Origin: Hordeum vulgare subsp. vulgare
Taxonomy: Eukaryota; Streptophyta; Magnoliopsida; Poales; Poaceae
Length of the DNA stretch: 64,000 bases
Assembly: GCF_904849725.1 (NCBI RefSeq)
Contig: NC_058519.1
Span: 579,260,676-579,324,675 of the forward strand
Reading direction: 5' to 3'
Shown: in pieces, positions 22,408 through 33,375 of the stretch
Layout of the letters: each line of letters starts with the position of its first letter
Position numbering within the stretch: the first letter of the stretch is position 1
The notes under the pieces: model-generated
Database searches by the model: none
Told to the model about the DNA's origin: nothing
What the model saw: only the letters and a program-made list of their open reading frames with translations
Translations under genes and position numbers: made by a program

Positions 22408-23781
22408 TCATACGTCTCCATTGTATCTACTTTTCCAAACTCTTTTGCCCGTCTTTTCGACTCCAATTTGCGTGATTTGAATGGAACTAACCCGGACTTG
22501 TTGTTTTCAGCAGAATTGCCATGGTGTCGTTTTTTCGCAGAAATAAAAATTCTAAGAATGACGTGGAAATTTACGAGGATTTTTTGTGGAATATATAAAA
22601 AATACTAGCGCAAGAATCAACCGAAGAAGTGGAGCGTGGATCCCACAAGCCCACCAGGCGCGGGCCCCCCTGGCCGTGCCTAGCAGGCTTGTGGGGCCCA
22701 CGTTGCTCCACCGCCTCCAATTCCAGCTCTGTTTAGTCCCTTTCATTCGAAAAAATAAAATAGAAGAGTTCATCGCGTTTTACGATATGGAGGCGCCGCC
22801 ACCTCTTGTTCTTCCTCTGGAGGGCAGATCTGAAGTCCGTTCTGGGCTCCAGAGAGGGGAGATCGTCGCCATCGTCATCACCAACCTTCCTTCATCGCCA
22901 ATTCCATGACGCTCTTCACCGTTCTTGAGTAATATCATCGTAGGCTTGCTGGACGGTGATGGGTTGGATGAGATCTATCATGTAATCGAGTTAGTTTTGA
23001 CGGGGATTGATCCCTAGTATCCACTATGTTCTGAGATTGATGTTGCTACTACTTTTCCATGCTTAATGCTTGAAACTAGGGCCCGAGTGCCATGATTTCA
23101 GATCTGAACCTATTATGTTGTCATCAATATATGTGTGTTCTTGATCCTATCTTGCAAGTTGTAGTCATGTGTTATGACCCGGCAACCCCGTAGTGACAAT
23201 AGCCGGAACCACTCCCAGAGATGACCATAGTATGAGGAGTTCATGTATTCACTAAGTGTTAATGCATTGGTCCGGTTCTTTATTAAAAGGAGAACCTTAA
23301 TATCCCGTAGTTTCCATTAGGACCCCGCTGCCACGGGAGGGATCGATAATAGATGTCATGCAAGTTCTTTTCCTTAAGCACGTATGACTACATACGGAAT
23401 ACATGCCTACATTACATTGACGAACTGGAGCTAGTTACATATCTCTCCGTGTTATAACTATTGCATGATAAGTACCATCCGGCATAATCATCCATCACCG
23501 ATCCAATGCCTACGAGTCTTTTCCTACTGGTCCTTGCTATGTTACTCTATCACTACTGCTGTCACTTCTGCTACTGTTACCGTTGCTACTGTTGCTATCA
23601 CACTACTCTGCTACTGATACTTTTCTGTAGATACTAAGTCTATCAGGTGTGGTTGAATTGACAAGTCAACTGCTAATACTCGAGAATATTCTTTGGCTTC
23701 CCCTTGTGTCGAATCAAAAAATTTGGGTTGAATACTCTACCCTCGAAAACTGTTGCGATCCCCTATACTTGTGGGTTATCA
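22408..23781 (+). mobile_element. Solo gypsy LTR in the copia leader
   Basis: The 1374-bp LTR begins TCATACGTCTCC (second base changed from the usual TG) and ends ...CTTGTGGGTTATCA. The exact TSD CGCCG flanks it at 22403-22407 and 23782-23786. It is the plus-strand counterpart of the LTR at 1-1165. With no internal sequence it is a solo LTR. It lies between the copia primer site and gag, so it would also have disrupted the copia transcript leader. Confidence 0.9.
22631..22708 (+). promoter_or_regulatory. GC palindrome of the solo LTR
   Basis: GGAGCGTGGATCCCACAAGC faces GCTTGTGGGGCCCACGTTGC, with a GGGCCCCCCTGGCC core. It is the counterpart of the palindrome at 854-938. No clear TATA box is visible close downstream in this copy. 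Confidence 0.6.
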
Positions 23782-23786
23782 CGCCG

Positions 23787-24412
23787 CACCATGATCTCCA
23801 TCATCGTGCCGCCATCGAGGTTGTCGACCTATCTATGTTGTTACTACTAAAGCTACAACCTAAGCATGTGCAAGCACAAATGTTAGTTTAAATACAACAC
23901 TATGGCTCCTGCCGGTTGCCGTAGCATCGACGTTCAAGTCGATATTTAACTATTACAACATGATCATCTCATACATTCAATATATCATATCATGTCTTTG
24001 GCCATATCACATCACATGTATACCCTGCAAAAACAAGTTAGACGTCCTCTAATTTGTTGTTGCATGTTTTACGTGGCTGCTATGGGTATCTAGTATGATC
24101 ACATCTTACTTACGCAAAGCCACAACGGTGATATGCAAATGGCTATTTAACCTTCTCCAAGGACCGCCTCAATCAAATCTGATTCAACGAAAGTTGAAGG
24201 AAGAGACACCCGCCAGTCATCTTTATGCAACAAGTTGCATGTTAGGCGATGAAACCGGTCTCTCGTAAGCGTACGAGTAATATTGGTCCGGGCCGCTTCA
24301 ATCCAACAATACCGTTGAATCAAGAAAAGACTAAGGAGGGAAGAAAATTGAACATCAACACCCACAAACTCTTTTGTGGTCTACTCTAGATATCATCTAC
24401 GCATGAACCTAG
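23787..24412 (-). other. Copia 5' leader
   Basis: This untranslated leader lies between the primer site and gag (read on the minus strand), continuing on the other side of the solo LTR at 21807-22402. No frame of note. It contains GTGCCGCCATCGAGG-like GC stretches next to the solo-LTR target site. Confidence 0.55.
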
Positions 24413-24425
24413 CTCATGATGCCAC
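24413..24425 (-). other. Copia primer binding site, degenerate
   Basis: Next to the 5' LTR the minus strand reads GTGGCATCATGAGC, a decayed form of the tRNA-Met complement TGGTATCAGAGC. Confidence 0.7.
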
Positions 24426-26216
24426 TGTTGGGGGACGTTGCATGGGAAGCAAAAAATTTCCTACGCGACTTATCATGGTGATGATCATCTACGAGAGGGA
24501 TATCGGATCCACATACCCTTGTAGATCGCTAAGCGGGAAGCGTAAAGAAACACACTTGATGTAGGGGAACGTCTTTGCGATCCAAATTGCCGCCATTCCA
24601 TGACACGTCCCGATCTAGCACCGAACAGATGGCACCTCCGCGTTCAGCACACGTACAGCTCGATGACGATCTCCGCCTTCTTGATCCAGCAAGAGAGATG
24701 AATAGGTAGCTAAGTTCTCCGGCAGCACGACGACGTGGCGGAGATTATGGTGGAGCTACTCAGGCAGGGCTTCGCCGTGCCGTACCGATCTAGCTACGAG
24801 GTGTCACGAAGTAGTCGAAGGTGAGAGGTTTGCAGAAAGGCTTGAGGTGCAAAAACCCTCTCAAACCTCCACTATATATAGGAGGAACAAGATGGAGGCT
24901 GCCTTGCCTCCTACTCCAAGTAGGAGGTTTCTGGTGAGCCAAGGATGAAGGTCTCCTCCTCCTATTCGATTTGGTGGAGGAGTCCTTTCCTTCTTGTCCA
25001 CCTCCTTCTTCTTTTTTCTTTCTTTTTTCCTTTTTATTGCCTTGGCCGAAATAGGCTTATTTGGCTAGCCTCACCAGCCCACTAAGGGCTGGTGCTCCAC
25101 CCATGAGCCTATTAGGTCCTCTCCCAGGTGGGTGGCCCCTCCGGGTAAAACCCCAAAACCCATTCGTCACTCCCGGTACTTTACTCGTAATGCCCGAAAT
25201 CTTTCCGGAATCCAAATGCAACAATCCTATATTTCAATCTTCGATTCCGGACCATTCTGAAGACAATCGTGACGTCCGGGATCTCATCCGAGACTCCGAA
25301 CAACATTCAATTACCAACATCAATAATTCAACTATGCCGAAAACGACACCGAACCTTAAGTGTGTAGACCCTGCGGGTTCGAGAACTATGTAGACATGAC
25401 CGAGACACTCTCCGGTCAATATCCAATAGCGGGACCTGGACGTCCATATTGGATCCTACATATTCTACGAAGATCTTATGGTTGAACCTCTATGTCAAGG
25501 ATTCGTACAATCCCGTATATCATTCCCTTTGTCCTTCAGAATGTTACTTGCCCGAGATTCAATCGTCGGTATCGCCATACTATTTCAATCTCGCTACCGG
25601 CAAGTCTCCTTACTCATTCCATAATACAAGATCCCGTGGCTAACTCTTTAGTCACATTTCTTGCAAGACTTGATTGTTATGTTGTATTACCGAGTGGGCC
25701 CCGAGATACTTCTCCGTCACACGGAGTGACAAATCGCAGTCTTGATCCATGCGAACTAAACGGACGCCTTCAGAATGCGTGTAGAGTACCTTTATAGTCA
25801 CCCAGTAATGTTGCGACATTTGATACACACAAGGCATTCCTCCGGTGTCAGTGAGTTACATGATCTCATGGTCATAGGAATGTATAGCTCACATGAAGAA
25901 AACAATAGCAACAAAATGACATGATCATATGCTACGTTTATAGTTAGTTTGGATCATGTCCATCACATCATTCTCCTAATGATGCGATCCCATCATTAAG
26001 AGACAACACTTGTCTATGGCTAGGAAACCTTAACCATCCTTGACCAACAGACTAGTCAACTAGGGGCTCATTAGGGACATTGTTTTGTCTATATATCCAC
26101 ACATGCATTTATGCTTCCATTCAATACAATTATAGCATGGATAATAAACGATTATCTTGAAACAGGAAATATAATAATAACTATTTTATTATTGCCTCGA
26201 GGGCATATTTCCAACA
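24426..26216 (-). repeat. Angela-type copia 5' LTR
   Basis: 1791 bp, TG...CA on the minus strand, matching the 3' LTR at 5152-6909 along its length, including the stretches CGGCAGCACGACG and CGAGATTCAATCGTCGG. The TSD GTCTA lies immediately to the right. Confidence 0.92.
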
Positions 26217-26310
26217 GTCTATTCATATTTCTTGAGTTTACTTTGTCAACATCATGTCATAGTTCTCCATGCATTAGTTTTTAAACTTAATTCTCTATAT
26301 GCATGCTGGA
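26217..26310 (+). mobile_element. Outermost solo LTR, second segment
   Basis: This resumes the LTR of 4193-5151 after the copia element. The text runs from GGGTTTA into TTCATATTTCTTGAG, as the sister LTR does at 56818-56835. It is cut again at 26310 by a DNA transposon. Confidence 0.75.
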
Positions 26311-27090
26311 TCAGGATGGAAATGGGCCGACCCAGCGCTGGCCTTGGACCTGGCCCTCATGGCCTCAAGGCCAATTTATGAGGCCGCGGGGCGACGCTTT
26401 TCTTAAATGCCCATGGCCTTCCTGGCCCGATGGGTATCTCGGGTCGGTTTAAATTCTAGTTGTTATGTAGTATTGCGGGTAGTCAGACATGTTGTAGCTA
26501 CGGGAAAGAGGTCTTTTCAGCTGTGTATATGAGCGAGGAACTATAAAATTAAAAAGTTGAATAAAAAAATATTTGCACAAGATCACCAGTAGAAAATTCC
26601 TTCTTACTCGCAATGAGCTGAATGAATAATAAAATCATCATCTGTATTTATCCAGCAGTGCGAGTTAAAAATTGTATTTCTAAAAATTCAGAACATTGCT
26701 GCCATGGCATGAATTTGGTACATGCATGATGCATGTAGGTGTACTTGGTAATTCACCATGAAAAATTGTTAGCATGCAAAGTTCAGTTACGTCAACAGTT
26801 ACAGATCAACTAGACTATCACACGATCAATAGCTAAAGAAGTACAGATATGCCAACTACGGTCGGACGACAAGAAAACGAACGACACGTGCGCCAGGAAC
26901 GAGACTAAGCGGGATGCATGCCATCAGCAGCAGGGATGGATGGGGCGGCCCTGCTGACCCGTTGGGCCAGTTAGTGTCGGCTCCACTGACCCAAACTATG
27001 GTTCGAGGCCGACCCACATAACCCATTGTCCTCGATTTTTGGGGTAGGGTCAATGACCCGGCGGGCCAACCCGGCCCATTCCCATCCTGA
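26311..27090. mobile_element. Probable hAT-like non-autonomous DNA transposon
   Basis: The ends are inverted: TCAGGATGGAAATGGGCCG on the left, and on the right a sequence whose reverse complement reads TCAGGATGGGAATGGGCCG. The flanks ATGCTGGA (26303-26310) and ATTCTGGA (27091-27098) form an 8-bp TSD with one mismatch, the hAT length. Subterminal regions are rich in GGGCC/GGCCC. No transposase frame is present in 780 bp. The sister LTR at 55891 runs straight through the corresponding site (GCATGTTGGATAGG), confirming an insertion. The superfamily call rests on TSD length only. Confidence 0.7.
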
Positions 27091-27098
27091 ATTCTGGA

Positions 27099-27588
27099 TA
27101 GCGTTGATGAGTGGAGTAATAGCAATAGGTGTAGGCACGAGTCAGCCTATTTTTTAAGGACGTGATGCCTATATACACATGATCATTGATGTGAATATCG
27201 CATAACTATCTGCTTTTCTGTCAATTGTCCAACAATAATTTCCTTATTCACCATATGCTATTTTTCATGAGACATGCCATTAGGGAAACTATGGCCCCCG
27301 GGTCTATTCACAACATATTCATAAAACCTTCAATACCTTGCTTCCATTTAGTTGTTTTTATTTTATCTTGATATCTACAATTATCTACACACCTCACTCA
27401 CATGCAAATAACAAGACAAGAGGATTGATAGCCCTCTTGCCCACGTTCGGTGCAAGTTGTTTGTTGTGGTTGATATTACTATTGGTTCGATAAACCTTGG
27501 TTTCATAAGTGCGATAAATATTAACCCACACTGTGCTGCAATAACCTGTTCCTCTTCACGGAAAACCCAACGCATATCATAAGTATCA
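27099..27588 (+). mobile_element. Outermost solo LTR, third segment
   Basis: The LTR continues with GTGTAGGCACGAGTCAG and GTGATGCCTATATAC, matching the sister LTR near 56945-57000, then on to ...AAGTATCA and the TSD ACATG. It carries GGCCCCCGGGTCTATT and a closing CTTCACGGAAAACCCAACGC segment typical of this LTR group. Confidence 0.8.
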
Positions 27589-27593
27589 ACATG

Positions 27594-28298
27594 TAAGTGT
27601 GTTTGTGCTCAGACCCCTTTCCCACATTTTTGGCAAAATGTTCCTATATATTATTACTATAGGAGTAAATAAAAGGTGATTAAAATGTATCAATTGTTTG
27701 CGATTGTACACTCAACAGACACAACTCCCTTCGATTACTTGTGTGCCATGGCCCTGCCGTGCACATCAACACGGTCCAGTAGTGGGCGTTCAACACTGGG
27801 CTCCACGAGACTTCCTCGCAGAATCAAAAATATCTACCGCCTTGAGCCATTTGGAAAATTTCGATTCCACGGGGTTTTGCTATTTGATAGCACACATTAA
27901 ATATGTTTGGTTTGTGTATGATGTTTTTTACTCTAGCGCGGTCTGTGCCGCTTCAATCCGGTAATCTAAATTTTTAGTAGCCCCCACATCCCAACATTTC
28001 ATTCCCACCTAGTAAAATTTTCAGTAGCCGCGACATTTCCTCAAACACTGACCCCTCTCCCCCCGCGCCATAAAACCTCTGCTCAGATTACATAAAAAAG
28101 GAAAAGCTCCGCTCACACACGCACCACTCCTCTCCCTCGCTCGAACCCTAGCTAGCTCGTTGTCACCGCCACCACCGCCCCCGACTCCATCGTCAACCTC
28201 TGCCGGTCTGACCGTGCATGTTATCCATCGATTTCCATACCCTCGCTGCCGTGAGTTTCTTAGTTGACGCCTGCAAAACACCCCCTTTCCCACAGATC
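27594..28298. other. Unassigned target-locus sequence, gene-like in composition
   Basis: No supported coding frame. The stretch 28050-28260 is C-rich with CGAACCCTAGCTAGC and GCCGCCACCACCGCC-like runs, the look of a grass 5' UTR or first exon, followed by a possible splice donor CGTGAGTTTC near 28251. It could be the decayed start of a host gene, but I cannot identify one. Confidence 0.35.
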
Positions 28299-28570
28299 CA
28301 TCACAAGGGATTGGACTAGACTCATGTGTGCAATTAATAGAGTGCTACTCCATGTCGAATGCACACATGACTTTGGTCCACCCCTAGTGACGGCGTGCAA
28401 AACACCCGCTTTCCCATAGATCCCTATCCCCATCCTCACCCCCACTCCAGAGCGTCACAACATCAGCTCGGCTATGCTTCCCGAGAAGTAGGAGGAGCAA
28501 ATGGAAAATAAGAGACATATCAAGGCATGTCCGTTGGACGATGGCGAGGTGGACACCGAGGCCCCCAAGG
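28299..28570 (+). repeat. Duplicated foldback segment, copy 1
   Basis: GATCCATCACAAGGGATTGG begins a segment repeated at 30306 and partly at 53400. Inside, TTGGACTAGACTCATGTGTG is answered by CACACATGACTTTGGTCCA, an imperfect foldback of about 75 bp. After it a short gene-like opening reads ATGCTTCCCGAGAAG and, in the next piece, ACPLDDGEVDTEAPKEANYD, broken by a stop. I do not recognise the protein. Confidence 0.6.
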
Positions 28571-29129
28571 AAGCTAACTATGATGGTTGTTCGAGGGCTT
28601 TAAATAAGCGGGCTCGCACATGTCTGTATGTCCCGACAGTCAGCTACGACATTAAGCTCGTCGAAGTGATGGCTTGACGTGGGTTATGCCACAGGTTAAG
28701 TGGCGCACCCCCACCCCCTTGGGTTCAACCCCCATGGATCTCCTCCATGGCCCGCCACTGATCTACTCTGGTTTGCTGTCCCAAATTTGCCTTCATCATC
28801 ATCGAGACCCTTTTGTTATTTATAAAGGTCCCGTTCTATATATGGCGGTAGCTCGGCATCATCAGCAGCCAAGTCAGACCTGATTGACGATGACAACGAC
28901 GACAAATTTGCCCTATCAATATCTTCCAAGGGGAAATAACCCATCCATGATATCAGGGAGGGCACCTTGTAGTCATGCTCTACCAAAGGGAATGAGCCAA
29001 GCTGCGACAACAAGGAGCGCATGATGCGCACCTCCAGTCTGGGCTCTTCCAAGTGGAATGAATTGTAATGTTCAAAAGTGGAATTTGATCTACTAGAGTA
29101 TGAATTGTTCAATTCAATTTCATGAATGC

Positions 29130-29770
29130 CTATGTATGGTTGTCTGTAGTGTGCATATACCTTGCTTAACTATTTTTTGTTGTTTGTAGTGAACATATGA
29201 CCAGTTTCAATTTGTAGATTTGGTTGTTAATGATACAATTGTTTCCTGTTAAAGTTGATGTAGTTAACACGCCCTATTTATTTCAATTTTCTCACAGTGT
29301 GATGTCGAATCATATAATTTGACGTTTAAGCACATGGTACGTTCTATCTACTATGCAATTTCAACAATACAGATATGAATGACTGTTTGGTTGCTCTTAA
29401 GTCTGTTGTAGTTAGCATAAGCCTCCTTTAAAGGTTTTTGGTGGTTTGTGGTTAGCATTTTTCCAGTTTTAATTTCTATATTTGGTTGTTTGTAGTATGC
29501 CTTGTTTATTTAATTATTCACAATGTGCAGTACAATTTGATCATTACCAATTCAATGGCCATAAAATTTTCGTGTTAATCCTGGTGTAGGTAATACGCCC
29601 CTTGTTTTTTCACTCTATGATGTTCAATTATACAATTTAATGTTTAAGTACAAGATATTTTCTATGCAATTTCAACAATACCATTATGAATTACTACATT
29701 TGGTTGTTGTTAAGCCTCTTGTAGTGAGCACATTCCTATTTTAATGGTTTTTGGTTCCCATGGCTATATT
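29130..29770. repeat. Degenerate tandem duplication of about 310-325 bp
   Basis: GTAGTTAACACGCCC (29264) recurs as GTAGGTAATACGCCC (about 29588), and CAATTTCAACAATAC (29357) recurs at about 29668. The sequence is AT-rich with repeated TTGGTTGTTTGTAGT, intron-like, with no coding frame. Confidence 0.6.
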
Positions 29771-29786
29771 TGTTTCCCTTTTTATA

Positions 29787-29875
29787 CTCCCTCCGCCCAT
29801 TATATAAGATGTTAATACATCCGATATATTATTATATTGGATGTAATTACGTTTTATATAGTGGGACAGGGAGAG
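29787..29875. mobile_element. Stowaway-type MITE
   Basis: An 89-bp foldback opens CTCCCTCCGCCCATTATATA and ends TATATAGTGGGACAGGGAG, flanked by TA on both sides (29785-29786 and 29876-29877). CTCCCTCCGTCCC ends and a TA duplication define Stowaway (Tc1/mariner) MITEs. Confidence 0.88.
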
Positions 29876-30104
29876 TATTGTACTACATCATTGTGCAATT
29901 GCAGTTTATCTACTAATATTATTTGTTGCTTGTAGGTACATATGTCACTCGTAAAATTCCTCGCCTAGACCCCTTTTGCATATGGTGCACTGAGATATTC
30001 ATGAACCAACATCATGTGAGGTAACTAATAAAGATTATTACTACAATGGGTCAAAATGTGGCAATTAAACTTTTTATTTATAGTTTGTCCAAGACAAAAG
30101 TGAT

Positions 30105-30880
30105 CTACAGTATATTAACTCAGAACTGTGTAGCTGTTTACTACCCATAATGGGTTGCTAGATGACAATGTTTGTATCTTTTTTCCTTTGAAGTTGTTCC
30201 CAACACAGTCTAATCAAGACCGCCTCTCAAACAACATAATTGTTGGACATGCAAATGTACATGTATTTTTACCAGACTACAATGATTATCTGGAAGTCCT
30301 CATGAAGATCCATCACAAGGGGTTGGACTAGAGTCGTGTGTGCATTCAAAAGTAGTGCTCCTCCATGTTGAATGCACGCAAAATTTTAGTCCAACACTAG
30401 TCACGGCCTATGAAACACTCTCTTTCCCATAGATCCCAATACCCATACTCACACCAGAGCGTCGCATCCTAATCCCAGATATGCTTCCCGGGGAGCTGGA
30501 GGAGTGAGTGGCAAACAAGAGGTATACCGAGGCCTGTCCGTTGGACGACGACAAGGTTGTTCCATGATGAGCGAATGTCAAGAAAGAGGTATATTAACTC
30601 ATAACTTAGTAGCATTTTTACAGTCCATCATGAGTTGTTAGATGACAATGTATGCATCTTTTTTCCTTGGAAGTGGTTCCCAATACAGTCTACTCAAGAT
30701 CACCTCTCAAACTACTTCCCCTATACCACAATATTTGTATGTGGGGGAACTTTAATTAGTTTTCCCCATCAGCAAGTATTTCGGTATAGATGGGGTACAT
30801 CATAGTTGGACATGCAAATGCACAAATATTTCCACTAGAGTAGATTGACTATCTGGAAGTCCTCATGAAAATATTTAAGG
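30105..30880 (+). repeat. Tandem duplication (about 480-560 bp) with foldback copy 2
   Basis: ATATTAACTCAGAACT.. near 30111 recurs near 30590. TTGGACATGCAAATG (30243) recurs at about 30807, and TATCTGGAAGTCCTCATGAA (30288) recurs at about 30850. Between the copies lies the foldback segment (30306-30560) homologous to 28299-28570, again followed by ATGCTTCCCGGGGAGC and a CCGTTGGACGACGAC stretch. The second copy carries an extra 80 bp or so (30715-30795). The Athila-like element inserted just after this array. Confidence 0.65.
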
Positions 30881-30889
30881 ATGGGCGGT

Positions 30890-32408
30890 TGATACGTCCA
30901 TTTTGCATCATGCTTTCATGTTGATATTTATCGCTTTATGCACTGTTATTATACTTTGTGGTACCATACTTATGCGTTTTCTCTCTTATTTTGCAAGGTT
31001 TATTTGAAGAGGGAGAATACCGGCAGCTGGAATTCTGGACTAGAAAAGGAGCAAGTCTGAGTCCTCTATTCTACGCAACTCCAAATGCCCTGAAAATCAA
31101 CATGGAATATATAAAAAATACTGGGCGAAAGAAGTGTCAGAGGGGAGCTGCCAGGGGCCCACAAGCCTGGTTGTCGCGGCCTACCCCCCTGACCGCGGCA
31201 ACATGGCTTGTGGGCACCCTGGTGGCCCACTGGCCCCCCTATTTTTCAATATGAAGGGTTTTGTCCGAGAAATAATTAGGGTGGAGCTTTTTCGTGGATT
31301 CTCCGCCGCCACGAGGCGGAACTTGAGCAGAACCAATCTAGAGCTCCGGTAGGACGATCCTGCCGGGGAAACTTCCCTCCCGGAGGGGGGATCGTCGCCA
31401 TCGTCATCACCAACACTCCTCTCGTCGGAGGGGAGTCATCTCCATCAACATCTTCATCAGCACCATCTCCTCTTCAAACCCTAGTTCATCTCTTGTAACC
31501 AATCTCCGTCTCGCGACACCGATTGGTATTTGTAAGGTTGCTAGTAGTGTCGATTACTCTTTGTAGTTGATGCTAGTTGGATTACTTGGTGGAAGAGTTT
31601 ATGTTCAGATCCTTGATGCTATTCATTACACCTCTGATCATGATTACGATTATGCTTTGTGAGTAGTTACTTTTGTTCGTGAGGACATGGGATAAGTCAT
31701 GCTGATAATAGTCATGTCAATTTGGTATTCGTTCGGTATTTTGATATGCTGTATGTTGTCTTTTCATCTAGTGGTCTTATGTGAACGTCGACTACATAAT
31801 ACTTTGCCATATTTGGGCCTAGAGGAAGGCATTGGGGAGTAGTAAGTAGATGATGGGTTGCTAGAGTGACAGAAGCTTAAACCCCAGTTTATGTGTTGCT
31901 TCGTAAGGGGATGATTTGGATCCACTAGTTTAATGCTATGGTTAGACATTGTCTTAATTCTTCTTTCGTAGTTGCGGATGCTTTCAAGAGGGGTTAATCA
32001 TAAGTGGGATGCTTGTCCAAGTAAGGGCAGTACCCAAGCACCGGTCCACCCACATATCAAACTATCAAAGTAACGAACGCGAAACATATGAACATGATGA
32101 AACTAGCATGACAGAAATTCCCGTGTGTCCTCGGGATCGTTTTTCCTTCTATAAGACTTTGTCAGGCTTGTCCCTTGCTAAAAAAGGGATTGGGCCACTT
32201 TTCTGCACTGTTGGTACTACTTGTTACTTGTTACCTTTCACCTGCTACGTTTCACCTCACTACAGCATCACTTGTTACCGCTACTTTCAGTGCTTGCAGT
32301 TATTACCTTGCTGAAAACCGTTTATTAGAGCCTTCTTCTCCTCGTTGGGTTCGACACTCTTACTTATCGAAAGGACTACGATTGATCCCCTATACTTGTG
32401 GGTCATCA
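30890..32408 (+). repeat. Athila-like 5' LTR
   Basis: 1519 bp. It includes a GC palindrome (31150-31228) and a block GGAGGGGAGTCATCTCCATC that also appears in LTR2. It differs from the 3' LTR (1531 bp) by scattered substitutions, roughly a few per hundred in the stretches I compared by eye. Confidence 0.92.
31150..31228 (+). promoter_or_regulatory. GC palindrome in the Athila-like 5' LTR
   Basis: The arms GCCAGGGGCCCACAAGCC and GGCTTGTGGGCACCCTGGTGGC enclose TGGTTGTCGCGG and CCGCGGCAACAT, with CCTACCCCC in the loop. The copy in the 3' LTR is at 52131-52210, followed by CTATATGAAG; here the corresponding TATA-like motif is weaker (CTATTTTTCAATATGAAG). Confidence 0.65.
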
Positions 32409-32419
32409 AGACTCTTTTC

Positions 32420-32437
32420 TGGCGCCGTTGCCGGGGA
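32420..32437 (+). other. Primer binding site of the Athila-like element
   Basis: TGGCGCCGTTGCCGGGGA follows the 5' LTR after 11 bp (AGACTCTTTTC). It is the characteristic primer site of Athila-type gypsy elements in grasses. Confidence 0.88.
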
Positions 32438-32538
32438 GGGAAACGCCTTTGGTAAGTGGAATTTGGTAAGGAAACATTTATATATTGTGCTGAAATTTAT
32501 TGTTACTATGGAAATTGTTTCTTTTGAGGAGTTTGTTC

Positions 32539-33350
32539 ATGGTATCTTCACCACGAACGGAAGCACGAGGGGTTGCTCCTCAACATGAGGTACCTACTGA
32601 AAATATCTTTTATGAAATTCCTTCGGGTATGCTTGAGAAACTGCTCGCTAATCCTTTTACAGGAGATGGATCATCTCATCCAGACTTGCATCTGATTTAT
32701 GTAGATGAAGTTTGTGGTTTATTTAAGCTTGTAGGTTTGCCTGAGGATGAGGTAAAGAAGAAAGTCTTTCCTTTACCTTTGAAGGATAAGGCGTTGACAT
32801 GGTATAGGCTATGTGATGATACTGGATCATGGGACTACAATCGGTTGAAATTGGAATTTCATCAAAACTTTTATCCTATGCATTTAGTACATCGTGATCG
32901 GAATTATATTTATAAATTTTGGCCTCATGACGGGAAAGCATAGCTGAAGCTTGGGGGAGGCTTAAATCAATGCTATATTCATGCCCCAATCATGAGCTCT
33001 CGAGAGAAATTATCACTCAAAACTTTTATGCTCGGCTTTCTCATGAAGATCGTATCATGCTTGACACTTCTTGTACCGGTTCTTTTATGAAGAAGGATAT
33101 TGACCACAAGTGGAATTTATTGGAAAGAATCAAACGTAACTCTGAAGATTGGGAGCTTGAAGAAGGTAAGGAGTCAGGTATGAATTTCCATTTTGATTGC
33201 GTTAAATCTTTTGTTGAAACAAGCACCTCTAGAGATTTTAGCGCTAAGTATGGACTTGACTTTGAGATAGTAGCTTCTCTATGTGAATCTTTTGCTGCTC
33301 ATGTTGATCTTCCCAAAGAGAAGTGGTTTAAGTATCATCCTCCTGTATAA
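32539..33350 (+). pseudogene. Athila-like gag, frameshifted
   Basis: The most likely start is the ATG at 32539 (MVSSPRTEARGVAPQHEV). The first piece runs through VFPLPLKDKALTWYR and KLEFHQNFYP, the gag domain core, and stops at 32941-32943. The frame then continues shifted (from about 32950) with SMLYSCPNHELSREIITQNF and CESFAAHVDLPKEKW, to a stop near 33350. One small length change near 32940 breaks it. It would have formed the capsid. Confidence 0.87.
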
Positions 33351-33375
33351 TTCAACATAGTTAGACCCAATCTAG

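Larger units (their letters stand above)
5152..26216 (-). mobile_element. Angela/BARE-type copia retrotransposon, full span with nested insertions
   Basis: The minus-strand element has a 5' LTR at 24426-26216 and a 3' LTR at 5152-6909. The LTRs open TGTTGGAAATATGCCC and close with ACGTTCCxCAACA. Flanking 5-mers are GTTTA (5147-5151) and GTCTA (26217-26221), a TSD with one difference. Inside, in minus-strand order, are a tRNA-Met-type primer site, a leader, gag, a zinc knuckle, GAG-pre-integrase, integrase, RT, RNase H and the polypurine tract, the copia order. Two solo LTRs interrupt it (22408-23781 and 7857-18721). Every coding part is broken, so it is non-functional. Confidence 0.93.

Noticed and set aside
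28021..28445. Host gene start
   Set aside because: The composition is suggestive, but there is no frame with recognisable domains and the downstream codons are broken.
32009..32588. Protein frames across the end of the Athila-like 5' LTR
   Set aside because: They cross the LTR end and the primer site; the matching frames in the 3' LTR (52965-53422) are also non-coding.
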